A DNA stretch of 64,000 bases from Bacteroidota bacterium (GCA_026391455.1 JAPLEH010000038.1:1-64000); one strand, 5' to 3'; shown: positions 50,526-59,587, counted from the first letter of the stretch. Notes: generated by a model from the sequence alone, not told the origin. Translations and numbers: made by a program.

Positions 50526-50557
50526 AATGAACAACCCTTTCCGGGTGAAGGTTCATT
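50526..50557 (-). terminator. terminator of lptC
   Basis: AATGAAC (50526-50532) pairs with GTTCATT (50551-50557), with an inner CCC/GGG. On the minus strand it starts at the lptC stop codon itself and is followed by GTTTTGT. Confidence 0.65.
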
Positions 50558-51168
50558 TATTCCGGGAACCCTCCCTCTTTTACTTTGAGCTGGCCGGTAA
50601 CTTCTTTAAAAGTAACACGGCTAAAATCCTGCGTGGCTTCGAGTCCTTTGCCGGGATATATCTTTTTATCAAGCGTGCGGTACTCCGCATATTTATCTGT
50701 GTAAAAAAGTTTGGTGTTCTGGTCCCACCAAAGGTCCTGGCATTTCAGGGTATCTCCCTTGATATTGATCACCACCACGCTGTCGCGCAGATATACTTTA
50801 TTGAGATTGTCGAAGTATTTGCCATAACGGCAATCCAGCCAGGATTCCTTTACAACGGTACTGTCATTGTAAAAATCAACGTGCAGTGATTTGGGAAATT
50901 CTGTATAAAAAGTATCAGCCGATACACGGTACATCAAAGGAGCGGTGAGACGGGCCCTTAATTTACCTTCCTGACTCAGGAAGCTTTCCACATTGGTGGC
51001 TTCTTCCTGCAAGACAATCTTTTTGGTCCAGTCCTGAATCCTTTTTTCATCGTTCTCACAGGAATAGAAAAATAATGTCAGGACGGTAAAGAGCAATAAC
51101 AGAAAGCCATTGCGGGATTTTGCCCCTGCAATTGAACGATCCGTTATATCAGTAGCCTGAGCCTTCAT
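50557..51168 (-). CDS. lptC: LPS export ABC transporter periplasmic protein LptC
   Basis: A 203-residue bitopic protein of the LPS transport bridge that passes lipopolysaccharide from LptBFG to LptA. The N-terminal membrane anchor is GFLLLLFTVLTLFFYSCEND; the Cys suggests possible lipidation, common in Bacteroidota LptC. The beta-jellyroll domain follows, with VLQEEATNVESFLSQEGKLR, ARLTAPLMYRVSADTFYTEF and DSVVVINIKGDTLKCQDLWW, ending VTFKEVTGQLKVKEGGF. The match rests on domain plan and gene order. It is the last gene of the LON/coaX/outer-membrane protein/lptC operon. Confidence 0.85.
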   Translation of the reverse strand: MKAQATDITDRSIAGAKSRNGFLLLLFTVLTLFFYSCENDEKRIQDWTKKIVLQEEATNVESFLSQEGKLRARLTAPLMYRVSADTFYTEFPKSLHVDFYNDSTVVKESWLDCRYGKYFDNLNKVYLRDSVVVINIKGDTLKCQDLWWDQNTKLFYTDKYAEYRTLDKKIYPGKGLEATQDFSRVTFKEVTGQLKVKEGGFPE

Positions 51169-51189
51169 GCATAGAAATCACGGAAAGGA

Positions 51190-52647
51190 TTAATCGTATT
51201 TTCTTTTGATGAACCAGATATCGCTGAGCGAAAAGCCTACGGAGAAACGGAACAGGTTTTCGCGAAGGATGTTATTACTGTTTCCCCGTTTACCATATTC
51301 AAATGCGAGGTTGATAAGGGTATTCTGGTTAGGGGCCTGGCGGCTGTACTTCAGCGGTAAACCCAATCCGAAGGAACCACCTAATACACCCAGTTTTTGA
51401 TTTCCAACTTTTATATAATCGGGGCCACCGAATACACCGAAACGATAGGTTACGTTACTGAAATAATTTCGCTTGGGTACGGGCCTGAATTCACCTCCTG
51501 CCTTTATTTCCCATTTATTTTTCACCGAATCCCGCTGACCATAATAACGATAGTTACCCCAGTTTTGCATATTGAAATCTACTCCGAATAACCATCCGCC
51601 TTCTTTGTTCAGCACAGCAAATTTTTGTAAAATAAATCCAACAGTGATGGATGCAGGTATTTCAATTTTACCTGCCACATCTTTGGTATCGGATACACTG
51701 TCCAGCCGCACGTTTCCGAGTGTGGCATCGAATAAGTAAGTTTCGCGAAGCACGTCCTGTTTTGCATTCATTTTCTGGCCCAGGGTTCCGAATGCACCCA
51801 CGGTCAGCATCATTTTATTTTTCAAAGGCCTGGCATACTGAATACCGGCATTGAGATAAATATTGCCGAATGTAGTCTTCGTTTCATAGTTGGCAGAATT
51901 ATACTCCACAGTATCATTGATAAGTGAACGGCGGGTACTGTAATCTTTTTTACCAAACATATACCCGGCATTGAATCCGATACTCAGTTTCTCTTCCATT
52001 CCATTTTTAGCAGAATCGGTGTACACCTTACTGAACACGGAAAAACCCGTACCCATTGAAACGAGGTATGAGCCTCCATCACCCGTAAAAGTGGTATAGG
52101 CGCTGTCGATTGGTAATCCGGTTAGCGGATCTTTCAATCGTTCGGTGCGGAACATATTATAACTGATCCGGGATACAGGACGCAACCCAAAACTTACACC
52201 CCAGTCCTTTTTTATCGGTAGCCCCACCTGCACATAAGAAAAGAGGGCATTACTAGCTACAAATTTTGCATTGGTGGATTTTTCGCGTAGTGTTCTGCTA
52301 TCCATGTTCACACCGATGTCCAAAATGGCCCTTCCGGACGAAAGTTTTTTGGTTTTACTCTCCCGGATGGCGAAAAATGAGGCATAAGAGGCCGGATTAT
52401 TGAAGTTAATCGTCAACATATCTGCGTACGCGGCAGTAATGCCACCCATTCCTCTCGTGGTAATATTGGTGGAAGGCACCAAATCTCCGATGCCATATCT
52501 TGAATAAGGGGAGTTGTCCTGAGCGGAAACGGATTGAGAGGTACAAAAAACGGATATCAGCAACGTCACGAAAAGGCCGCGCTTTTTAGCCGTAAATCGG
52601 TATAACGTATTGATTCTCTTAGGGGTTATTAAATTCACTAATTGCAT
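51190..52647 (-). CDS. outer membrane protein, FadL-like barrel of unknown role
   Basis: A 485-residue outer membrane protein. A long N-terminal region precedes the signal core GLFVTLLISVFCTSQSVSAQ. The mature start DNSPYSRYGIGDLVPSTNIT is a conserved signature of Bacteroidota barrels encoded next to coaX and lptC. Many amphipathic strands follow, including GVSFGLRPVSRISYNMFRTE, YLVSMGTGFSVFSKVY and KLSIGFNAGYMFGKKDYSTR, ending FRFSVGFSLSDIWFIKRKYD. Its coding region overlaps the end of coaX by 29 bases. The stable linkage with lptC suggests an envelope-biogenesis role, but nothing is proven. Confidence 0.85.
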   Translation of the reverse strand: MQLVNLITPKRINTLYRFTAKKRGLFVTLLISVFCTSQSVSAQDNSPYSRYGIGDLVPSTNITTRGMGGITAAYADMLTINFNNPASYASFFAIRESKTKKLSSGRAILDIGVNMDSRTLREKSTNAKFVASNALFSYVQVGLPIKKDWGVSFGLRPVSRISYNMFRTERLKDPLTGLPIDSAYTTFTGDGGSYLVSMGTGFSVFSKVYTDSAKNGMEEKLSIGFNAGYMFGKKDYSTRRSLINDTVEYNSANYETKTTFGNIYLNAGIQYARPLKNKMMLTVGAFGTLGQKMNAKQDVLRETYLFDATLGNVRLDSVSDTKDVAGKIEIPASITVGFILQKFAVLNKEGGWLFGVDFNMQNWGNYRYYGQRDSVKNKWEIKAGGEFRPVPKRNYFSNVTYRFGVFGGPDYIKVGNQKLGVLGGSFGLGLPLKYSRQAPNQNTLINLAFEYGKRGNSNNILRENLFRFSVGFSLSDIWFIKRKYD

Positions 52648-53347
52648 ATAGACCTTTAAATATTAAATCAGGGTCTGCAAATATCTTGTTTTTAATATGG
52701 GAAGCCAAATACACTATATCCCCCCCGGTTAACAGGACGTTAAAGTTCCGGTACCGCTCCCGGTATGCACTGATAATGCCATCTATCTCTTTGGCCAGGC
52801 CCAATACCACCCCGGAGAGGATATTCGTTTGGGTATCATACCCAACCAGCGGTACATTGCTGTCAGCTTTGACCAGTGGGAGTTTAGCAGTATAATAATT
52901 CAGCGATTTAAGGCGCATTTCGAGCCCCGGGGATATGGACCCACCCACGAACTCGTGGTATTTATTAATGAAATTGTAGGTAACACAGGAACCCATTCCA
53001 ATTATCAGGTTATGCGTAGTGGGATAGAAATGTACCGCCGCTGCCGTCAATGCCAGACGGTCGGCCCCGATGGTTTCCGGTTTACCCACCGGCGTGGTAA
53101 AAGACAATTTGGTAAGGTAACTCAGTTTGTGAAAACGGGTAGCCAAAGCCAGCACCTCTTCAATAGCCGGATTATGATCAATCACGGAAGAGAGAATCGA
53201 CTTGTCTGGTTTCACCCTGTTCAGCAAAGCCTGCATGGTCTCCACCGAATCGTCGGGCAATACCACCGATTCCTTTATTTCATCCCCGTGAAAAAGAGCT
53301 GCTTTTTTACGGGTATTTCCAAAGTCGAAGCAAAGTGTTACCGGCAT
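52619..53347 (-). CDS. coaX: type III pantothenate kinase
   Basis: A 242-residue enzyme phosphorylating pantothenate, the first step of CoA synthesis. CoaX elements are in order: LCFDFGNTRKKAALF (phosphate-1 motif DxGNT), VGKPETIGADRLALTAAAVH (GADR), NLIIGMGSCVTYNFIN (substrate motif, with MGSCVTYN in place of the common DxGTAxT), FVGGSISPGLEMRLKSLNYY and GVVLGLAKEIDG with VLLTGGDIVYLA. It needs a monovalent cation and is insensitive to CoA in studied members. It overlaps the downstream outer membrane gene by 29 bases and follows the LON-domain gene by 19. Confidence 0.93.
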   Translation of the reverse strand: MPVTLCFDFGNTRKKAALFHGDEIKESVVLPDDSVETMQALLNRVKPDKSILSSVIDHNPAIEEVLALATRFHKLSYLTKLSFTTPVGKPETIGADRLALTAAAVHFYPTTHNLIIGMGSCVTYNFINKYHEFVGGSISPGLEMRLKSLNYYTAKLPLVKADSNVPLVGYDTQTNILSGVVLGLAKEIDGIISAYRERYRNFNVLLTGGDIVYLASHIKNKIFADPDLIFKGLYAISEFNNP

Positions 53348-53366
53348 AATTTGGTTTTATATTCCT

Positions 53367-54002
53367 TTACAGGTTGAACCCGCTCAGGTTTTTAAAATGT
53401 CCGTTCATTTTTATCCGATCTTTCAGTTCTTCCACTCCTGCCAGTGTGGATAATACTCTTGCGATATGCAGCCGGAGATATTCCAACCGCTGACGCTCAT
53501 CAAAAAGTCCGAGCAATTCATATTCTTCCGTAAGTGAAAGCCCCACATGGTGTGCCACATCATAACTGGTAAGGGCCTCCGGCTCTTTTTTGAAGTCTTT
53601 GCTCACCTTGAGATGCTGATGCAGTTCCCGGAGATTGGTCATTACTGTTCGCATCAGCTCTTCATTTCCCACGGCCCGGTTTGGCGGATAGTTCACAATA
53701 GCACCGCTGTATAATTTGTCTGGTATTTCCCTGATCAGTTCCAGTATGCGAAACACTTTGATGCCTCTGGTCTTTATATCCATTTCCCCATTATCATACA
53801 CTTTGGACAATTCAGTTATTTCCACAAGCGTGCCATAGTCACGCACTTTATTTTCAAGCACAGCAGGAATACCAAAGGGCTTGCCGGCTGTATGGCATTC
53901 CTGAATGAGTTGTTTATACCGGGGTTCAAAAATGTGAAGGTTCAGGTTTTCGCCGGGATACACTACCAGGTTCAATGGAAAAATGGGAATGAAATTGGTC
54001 AT
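53367..54002 (-). CDS. LON substrate-binding domain protein
   Basis: A 211-residue stand-alone LON N-terminal domain protein without the AAA or protease domains. The fold starts FIPIFPLNLVVYPGENLNLH, followed by IFEPRYKQLIQECHTAGKPF, VRDYGTLVEITELSKVYDNG and EMDIKTRGIKVFRILEL. A helical C-terminal half includes SYDVAHHVGLSLTEEYELLG, then LFDERQRLEYLRLHIARV. Such proteins are common near coaX in this phylum; the role in protein quality control is an assumption. The gene begins the coaX/lptC operon. Confidence 0.88.
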   Translation of the reverse strand: MTNFIPIFPLNLVVYPGENLNLHIFEPRYKQLIQECHTAGKPFGIPAVLENKVRDYGTLVEITELSKVYDNGEMDIKTRGIKVFRILELIREIPDKLYSGAIVNYPPNRAVGNEELMRTVMTNLRELHQHLKVSKDFKKEPEALTSYDVAHHVGLSLTEEYELLGLFDERQRLEYLRLHIARVLSTLAGVEELKDRIKMNGHFKNLSGFNL

Positions 54003-54092
54003 ACGTTCTTTTCAGTTTGCAAATTGCAGTATGCGGTCAATATCCCCAAATTAATATTCGATCTTTTACGTTTATTTATCGCCCTTTATGCA

Positions 54093-54845
54093 TCAACCTT
54101 TATTCAATTCCCGGAGGCGGGCATACTTTAAAAATGTATAGTAGGCAGTCATTTTTGCACAGAGATAGCCTTCATAGCCATCCAGGAAACCGAGTTTCAA
54201 AAAATAATAGTGAAAAAAAGCGAACCCGGGAGAAAGCCGCAATTTGAACCAGCTTGCTTTTTTACCCTGGCGGAAATATTTCTCCCCGTTGAGCATGGCA
54301 TACTTGCACATTTTACTGCTGTAATCAGCTATGTCTGCCATTGAATAATGGAGTACATGGCCCCTGATCTTTTTACTGACAAAACCATCGGGCCATTGCA
54401 ATGCTTCGTGTACCGGGGCTTCATTCCAGTGTACCTGTTGCCGGTTGAAGAGACGGATATGATGATCGCCGCCCCATTCACCATATTTGATCTGTTTTTG
54501 ACCTAAGAAGCTTTTAAAAGACAGATCAAACACTGTTTGTTCAACGCTTGTATCAAACTTGCTCAGCTCTTTTTTCAGTTCTTCATCAATGGCCTCATCG
54601 GCATCCAGGCTCAGTACCCAATCATATTTGGCCAGCGCATTGGCATTATTCTTTGTTTTGCCAAAACCTTCCCAGCTTCCTTCGTGCAATCGGACCGGGA
54701 ATTGCCGTACGATATCCTGTGTACCATCCGTACTTCCATTATCATACACAACGATATCGTCACTCGCCCCCTGCAGGCTTTGCAGAGTACGTGCAATCAC
54801 GTCGGCTTCATTGCGGCATACAATAACAATGGATACAGGTGCCAT
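54093..54845 (-). CDS. glycosyltransferase family 2
   Basis: A 250-residue GT-A glycosyltransferase of the WaaE/KdtX-like group that adds a sugar to lipopolysaccharide core or a related glycan. It has MAPVSIVIVCRNEADVIART, VVYDNGSTDGTQDIVRQFPV, the metal-binding DxD as VLSLDADEAIDEELKKEL, the acceptor region WGGDHHIRLFNRQQVHWNEA with PVHEALQW, and basic C-terminal helices. It is divergent from meaB; the two starts are 142 bases apart. Confidence 0.9.
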   Translation of the reverse strand: MAPVSIVIVCRNEADVIARTLQSLQGASDDIVVYDNGSTDGTQDIVRQFPVRLHEGSWEGFGKTKNNANALAKYDWVLSLDADEAIDEELKKELSKFDTSVEQTVFDLSFKSFLGQKQIKYGEWGGDHHIRLFNRQQVHWNEAPVHEALQWPDGFVSKKIRGHVLHYSMADIADYSSKMCKYAMLNGEKYFRQGKKASWFKLRLSPGFAFFHYYFLKLGFLDGYEGYLCAKMTAYYTFLKYARLRELNKG

Positions 54846-54987
54846 GGTTGCAAAGATTACATCTTTTTACAGGGCTTCCAATTTTTATCCCCCATCTTTC
54901 CGGGTCAAAAAAACAGCCCGTCTGGCTTTGTATAATCCGATAGGCCTACTTTTGCAGTCACAGGTACACAACCCGTTTAAGGTTTTG

Positions 54988-55905
54988 ATGGCACGGGGCT
55001 TATTCCGTATGTGGCAGCAATTATTACATCAGATTCAGCAGGGAGATATCAAGGCCCTGGCCAGGAGCATTTCGCTGGTGGAAAATGAATATCCGGGATA
55101 TGAAGAATTACTCCAATCCATACCTGCCTCTACTACCCGTATTATCGGTGTAACAGGCCCGCCCGGAGCAGGCAAAAGTACCCTGGTGGATGCCATGATC
55201 GGATCGCTGACCAATAGTGGAAAAAAAGTGGCTGTGCTTTGTGTCGATCCTTCTTCTCCGTTCAACCTCGGGGCAGTATTGGGTGATAGAATTCGAATGA
55301 GTGAATGGTACACCCATCCCAATGTTTTTATCCGTTCGCTGGCGACCCGTGGATCTATGGGCGGTCTGCATCCCAAAATCATAGAGATAACCGACTTGCT
55401 GAAAGCTTTTGCATTTGATCATATCATCGTGGAAACCGTAGGTGTGGGACAAAGTGAAATTGAAATTGCGGGCCTGGCCGATGTAACCGTAGTAGTAATG
55501 GTACCTGAAGCGGGCGACGAAGTACAGACCATGAAAGCGGGTCTGATGGAAATCGCGGATATATTTGTGGTGAATAAAAGTGACCGGCCGGGTGCCGATC
55601 TGTTTGTAAAAAATCTTTTATCCATGCTGGCCCCTGCTTTTTCCAATCATTACCATGAAGTGCCGGTGATCAAGACCGTGGCATCGCAGAAAGAAGGTAT
55701 ACAGGAACTTATGAATGTATTGTTGCATGCATTACAAAAAGCCCATGTGAATGATAAGCATTTCTGGCTGCTAGCCGAAAAAGCATATCGTCTCATCGAA
55801 CAAAAAAGAATGAAAGGCATCAGCCGGGCTGAGTTGAAAAAAGAGATCGAGCAGGTGTATCTGAAAAACAATTTCAATTTGTATAAATTTATAGCTGATA
55901 AATAA
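54988..55905 (+). CDS. meaB: methylmalonyl-CoA mutase-associated GTPase MeaB
   Basis: A 305-residue G3E-family GTPase that protects and reloads adenosylcobalamin in methylmalonyl-CoA mutase. Motifs are the P-loop ITGPPGAGKSTL-like VTGPPGAGKSTLVDAMIGSL, VAVLCVDPSSPFNLGAVLGD, IVETVGVGQSEIEIAGLADV (Walker B/switch) and IFVVNKSDRPGAD (NKxD). The C-terminal helical arm KMKGISRAELKKEIEQVYLK-like ends at IADK. The start is uncertain: ATG 54988 or ATG 55009 (MWQQLLHQIQQGDIKALARS is the conserved beginning, so 55009 is also plausible). No mutase is in this window. A CDGSH protein follows after 6 bases. Confidence 0.93.
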   Translation: MARGLFRMWQQLLHQIQQGDIKALARSISLVENEYPGYEELLQSIPASTTRIIGVTGPPGAGKSTLVDAMIGSLTNSGKKVAVLCVDPSSPFNLGAVLGDRIRMSEWYTHPNVFIRSLATRGSMGGLHPKIIEITDLLKAFAFDHIIVETVGVGQSEIEIAGLADVTVVVMVPEAGDEVQTMKAGLMEIADIFVVNKSDRPGADLFVKNLLSMLAPAFSNHYHEVPVIKTVASQKEGIQELMNVLLHALQKAHVNDKHFWLLAEKAYRLIEQKRMKGISRAELKKEIEQVYLKNNFNLYKFIADK

Positions 55906-55911
55906 TAAAAA

Positions 55912-56181
55912 ATGGAAACAATACCCAATGAAGAATTTCCGCGCGTGGGCGATACAACCCCGGCCGGCATAATGGTGGAGCCCGGAAAAGTGTATTCCTG
56001 GTGCAGTTGTGGTCTTACGCAAAAAGAACCATTTTGTGACGCTTCGCATAAAGTCATCGAAGGAATGCCCTATCGCAGTATCAAAGTCTCGTTTGATAAA
56101 GCTGAAGAGGTTTGGTTTTGCCGTTGCAAGCAAACCAAGACCCCTCCGTTTTGTGATGGCAGTCATAACAAACTGTCGTAA
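55912..56181 (+). CDS. tandem CDGSH iron-sulfur protein
   Basis: An 89-residue small protein with two CDGSH-type [2Fe-2S] binding motifs: CSCGLTQKEPFCDASH (residues 31-46) and CRCKQTKTPPFCDGSH (70-85). Each gives the three Cys and one His ligand set of the mitoNEET family. A tandem single-chain arrangement is typical of bacterial members, thought to act in electron or cluster transfer. It begins 6 bases after the meaB stop, so it is probably in the same transcript; the functional link to B12 or mutase chemistry is only suggested by position. Confidence 0.9.
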   Translation: METIPNEEFPRVGDTTPAGIMVEPGKVYSWCSCGLTQKEPFCDASHKVIEGMPYRSIKVSFDKAEEVWFCRCKQTKTPPFCDGSHNKLS

Positions 56182-56269
56182 AACGAAACAGCTCCTGCTG
56201 CACGATGGCTCAAGCTATGAAGTGGGCCGACCCAACTGTTCAGAGTATGAAAAATGCTGCAACTACACT

Positions 56270-56986
56270 ATGAAGCCGGATAATTTTACAGATATTCCCA
56301 AAACCTGGGATAATATGAGCATGTATGTTATCCGCAGCAGTATATGGAAAGCGGTGCAGGCATGTGCGTCTAAATTCAGCGGTCATTTATTGGATGTGGG
56401 ATGTGGACGAAAACCTTACCGGCAATATTTACTGGAAAACAAATTCATTGAACGCTATTCCGGCCTTGATATTGAGTCGGCGATCGTATATGAGGAACAT
56501 GTAAAACCTGAATACACATGGGATGGGGTAACGATGCCGTTTGCGGATAACAGTTTTGATACCCTTATGGCCACCGAAGTGCTGGAGCATTGTCCGGATC
56601 CGCATGTTACGATCCTTGAAATGAAAAGAGTGCTGAAACCAGGAGGTCTATTATTTTTCACCGTGCCTTTTTTATGGAACCTGCATGAAGTACCGCATGA
56701 TGAATACCGGTACACCCCATTTGCCCTTGAACGGATTTTTAAAGAATGCGGGATGGTGGACATTGAAATCAATGCCCACGGTGGTTGGGATATGGCGATG
56801 GCACAAATGATAGGCATGTGGGTAACGGCTACACAATTCGGAAAAAAAAGAAAACGTTGGGGTAAATTGCTCAATCCGGTAATGAAATGGTTACTAAAAA
56901 GAGATGTCAAAAATCATCCTATTAAATTTACAGACGGCATGATGATCAATGGACTTTATGGCCTTGCTAAAAAGGCAACCAATTAA
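56270..56986 (+). CDS. class I SAM-dependent methyltransferase
   Basis: A 238-residue methyltransferase of the Methyltransf_11 type. Motif I is HLLDVGCGRKPYRQYL (around residues 38-53). Later motifs are YSGLDIES, MPFADNSFDTLMATEVLEHC, then EMKRVLKPGGLLFFTVPFLW. A C-terminal extension (HDEYRYTPFALERIFKECGM) is typical of sugar or small-molecule methyltransferases. The frame is open upstream to an ATG at 56156, inside the CDGSH gene; I prefer 56270 because the preceding residues are Cys-rich and unlike the family. The acceptor is unknown. It is followed by an FkbM-type methyltransferase, so a glycan- or lipid-modifying role is plausible. Confidence 0.85.
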   Translation: MKPDNFTDIPKTWDNMSMYVIRSSIWKAVQACASKFSGHLLDVGCGRKPYRQYLLENKFIERYSGLDIESAIVYEEHVKPEYTWDGVTMPFADNSFDTLMATEVLEHCPDPHVTILEMKRVLKPGGLLFFTVPFLWNLHEVPHDEYRYTPFALERIFKECGMVDIEINAHGGWDMAMAQMIGMWVTATQFGKKRKRWGKLLNPVMKWLLKRDVKNHPIKFTDGMMINGLYGLAKKATN

Positions 56987-57105
56987 ACGGCTGGCATTTA
57001 TTATTCGGGAAATGGCCCAAACTCAGGAATAAATTTTACAGGATAAATATTGTTACCTAAACAGTAACTTAGCTTTACCAAAAAAATCATTTTAACATAC
57101 GACGC

Positions 57106-58065
57106 ATGTCTTTAATCTGGATATATCTTAAAATACATAAAAAATGGAAACCTGCGTATAGAAGGTCGCTGGTGAAATTGCGGGAAAAAGTTGCTGACCC
57201 TCAAAAAAGGGAATTGCTGAATAAGTGGTACAACAAAATGACCATACGGGAAAAATCACTTTTTCATCGTTTGTACGCAAGGTTATTTCAGGATATATCC
57301 TATTCCATTCAGGAAGGAACATGGTCGGTGGATTTTGCAGGAAAAACGGTTCGTTTACCTCTGCGCAACAGTAATCTTTGGTTAGACTGGGATCTGGCCC
57401 TGGCAATTGGCGGTCATGACGCAGAAGTGAAAATGACATATGAGAACTTTATCCGTTCCGGTTCGGTGAAAACTTTTTTTGATATCGGCACCAATTATGG
57501 CACACATAGCCTTTTATTTCTGTCGCACCATATCGATACCATTTCTTTTGAGCCGATTGCGGCATTAAAAAAAGACTTTGATAATCTGTGCAGCCTGAAT
57601 CAGCTAAAAGGGAATTTGCAAAATATGGCTGTCGGTGAAAAAAGCGGGACGGCTACCTTACTTATTCCGTTAAACGAAACCTGGGATGCGACCATTTCCG
57701 AAAATGGGGCAGAAATTTTAAAAGACAGAAAACAGGTTGAAAAAGTGGAAGTTCCTGTTATTACGATTGATGAATTTGTTTCTAAAAACAATAAAATTCC
57801 TGAGCTGATAAAAATTGATACCGAAGGAAATGAAATACATGTATTGCGGGGTGGTATAAATACGATAAAAGAACACAAACCAGCGATTATTTTTGAAACC
57901 AACAAATTTCCCGAACGCCAGACGTTGTGGGATTTTTTTAAAGCGAATAATTATATCATTCAGGACCTGCCCTATACCCCCGGACAACCAGTAAAAAACT
58001 TTACGATTGATCAATTCCTGAAAAAAGGCTCAACGAATTATATAGCGGTACCTGCTGTACAATAA
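57106..58065 (+). CDS. FkbM family methyltransferase
   Basis: A 319-residue SAM-dependent methyltransferase with the FkbM domain in the middle and C-terminal part (about 120-290). The SAM pocket is VKTFFDIGTNYGTHSLLFLS, followed by ISFEPIAALKKDFDNLC, LQNMAVGEKSGTATLL and IKIDTEGNEIHVLRGGINTI. The N-terminal roughly 100 residues are basic and helical without a known domain. Members usually methylate hydroxyl groups of sugars or polyketides; next to glycosyltransferases here, a sugar O-methylation is the best guess. It converges on the GT8-like gene. Confidence 0.9.
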   Translation: MSLIWIYLKIHKKWKPAYRRSLVKLREKVADPQKRELLNKWYNKMTIREKSLFHRLYARLFQDISYSIQEGTWSVDFAGKTVRLPLRNSNLWLDWDLALAIGGHDAEVKMTYENFIRSGSVKTFFDIGTNYGTHSLLFLSHHIDTISFEPIAALKKDFDNLCSLNQLKGNLQNMAVGEKSGTATLLIPLNETWDATISENGAEILKDRKQVEKVEVPVITIDEFVSKNNKIPELIKIDTEGNEIHVLRGGINTIKEHKPAIIFETNKFPERQTLWDFFKANNYIIQDLPYTPGQPVKNFTIDQFLKKGSTNYIAVPAVQ

Positions 58066-58095
58066 TAACTGGCAGGCTAAGACTACGGGTAAAAA

Positions 58096-59067
58096 TTACT
58101 TTCTGGAGAACAGTCGCTTCCAAAACGATCGCTTTCCCGCCTCTTTTTTATACGTGTATGGGTAAGGCAATGCTTTTATTTTTTCATAGTCTTCATCCAT
58201 CACCGATTTTCTGTAGATATCAAAAATTGGTTTCAACTGAGGGAAATGAGTAAATGTCAGAAAGGGGTGTTCAAATTCCACCATTTTTTCAGGTGTTTCC
58301 GGCTTATATTTTGAATAATGAAATAATACAAGCGGCTCACCGTTTACAAAATATTCCCCGTCTTTTACGGTTATGTTTCGCTCAATCAGGTTCCAAAAAC
58401 CTACATTGTAGCCCGGCTTTTTGTTTACATAAATATCATCGAAATATGAATGTACCAGATTAAGCCATAGCTGATCAGTAAAAAGGTGTTCATCCGGTTT
58501 ACTGTAAGCCATGGTAGTCAGCAAGTTTTTCCACCACTCAAGAAAGGCAAATGCTTCCTCTTTTCGTTGCAATTCAAAATAACCAGCGTTATAAACCCCG
58601 TAACGGTTTAACGAAATGATACTGTAGTTTACTTCGCCGGGCAGGTAGCCAATATGTGTGGTACGATGGACACTGATCGTAATAGCAGATTCAGAAAGCT
58701 TGGGAAAAGCTCCAAAAACATGCATATCGCCATCGAGATAAATAAGACGTTCAATATGCGGGTGCTGTAAAAATAGCTGGTGAGCAAAAAATGGCTTCAG
58801 CGCACAGCTCAGTTCAAAGGGATTGTATCGCTCCGTCATTCCGGCAATACAGGAGTCGGGCAGATCTGCAGAGAAAAGAACATTTGCTTTATTTTCAGCA
58901 GGATAAGTATTGCTGCTCCCGATCACACCTATATAAAAAGACTTATCCGGGTTGTGTTGCAAAAATGATTTGCGGACAGACCAGGCGAATGACAGATAAT
59001 TGGGAGAAACAACTGTAAAAGCAGCAGTAATCACGTTAATGGAGTCAGAATGGTTTGTACTGTTCAT
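58096..59067 (-). CDS. GT8-like glycosyltransferase
   Basis: A 323-residue GT-A-type protein resembling GT8-like or nucleotide-diphospho-sugar transferase families. INVITAAFTVVSPNYLSFAW is the donor-site strand. IERLIYLDGDMHVFGAFPKL holds the DxD metal site (DGDM). YGVYNAGYFELQRKEEAFAF is the acceptor-domain motif seen in GT8, and FTDQLWLNLVHSYFDDIYV, GYNVGFWNLIERNI and LVLFHYSKYKPETPEK complete the pattern. The basic end RSFWKRLFSRK suggests membrane contact. The substrate is unknown. Confidence 0.82.
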   Translation of the reverse strand: MNSTNHSDSINVITAAFTVVSPNYLSFAWSVRKSFLQHNPDKSFYIGVIGSSNTYPAENKANVLFSADLPDSCIAGMTERYNPFELSCALKPFFAHQLFLQHPHIERLIYLDGDMHVFGAFPKLSESAITISVHRTTHIGYLPGEVNYSIISLNRYGVYNAGYFELQRKEEAFAFLEWWKNLLTTMAYSKPDEHLFTDQLWLNLVHSYFDDIYVNKKPGYNVGFWNLIERNITVKDGEYFVNGEPLVLFHYSKYKPETPEKMVEFEHPFLTFTHFPQLKPIFDIYRKSVMDEDYEKIKALPYPYTYKKEAGKRSFWKRLFSRK

Positions 59068-59587
59068 GTAAACAGGTTCATCTTTTATTTTGTGGCAGAA
59101 TGCATAAAAGGTGAAATTAACAAAAAATCGGTTGCCAATTTACTCCATGTCCTACAGTGTTTTCACTGTATACAGTAGAATGCATTTGTGGCAGAAAATT
59201 TCTTGAAAATAGCTCCCGTAAGAAATCAACTATCGGTTTACTCCAAAAAAGAATGCGAAGACTTAAGTATATCTGCTATCCGTTTCAACAACCCTCTTCG
59301 GACGAAGGCCCGGGTATAAAGAGTAAAAATGTTTTGTAATAAAATAGCTTTTTAAAAGTTGTATCAGATAGTTTGACCAATGCCCCCAACGTCTTTAACT
59401 CCACGTTTTCAGCCTTAGCGCAATGTGCCATTAGCATATCATAACTGTTCATCAGCGATTGACTTGAACTTAGAAAATTTTCGAATGTTAATGGTAGTAA
59501 TACGGTAACCATCCCCTTTCAAATAAATATTTATAGCCGTACCTTGTATCCGGGCAATCGGGTTAAAAATACCCCTACTTTTACTGT
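59068..59587. other. 520-base gap without a convincing gene
   Basis: Open frames of about 60 (plus strand, 59157-59339) and 75 codons (minus strand, 59285-59512) occur here. The minus-strand frame reads NSYDMLMAHCAKAENVELKT and is not recognisable. I do not call either. The right end should contain the promoter of the glycine-rich secreted protein. No RNA gene or repeat was seen. Confidence 0.4.

Noticed and set aside
54559-54987. Open frame upstream of meaB extending it by 143 residues
   Set aside because: It is antisense to the family 2 glycosyltransferase, and the added residues have no similarity to MeaB; known members begin near residue 144 of that frame.
56156-56269. N-terminal extension of the SAM methyltransferase from ATG 56156
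   Set aside because: It overlaps the CDGSH gene and encodes Cys-rich residues unlike the family; the ATG at 56270 gives a normal methyltransferase start. The longer form is not fully excluded.
59285-59512. A 75-codon minus-strand frame in the 59068-59587 gap
   Set aside because: Not recognisable, no start context, and its N-terminal part depends on a doubtful start; could be a remnant, but the evidence is insufficient.
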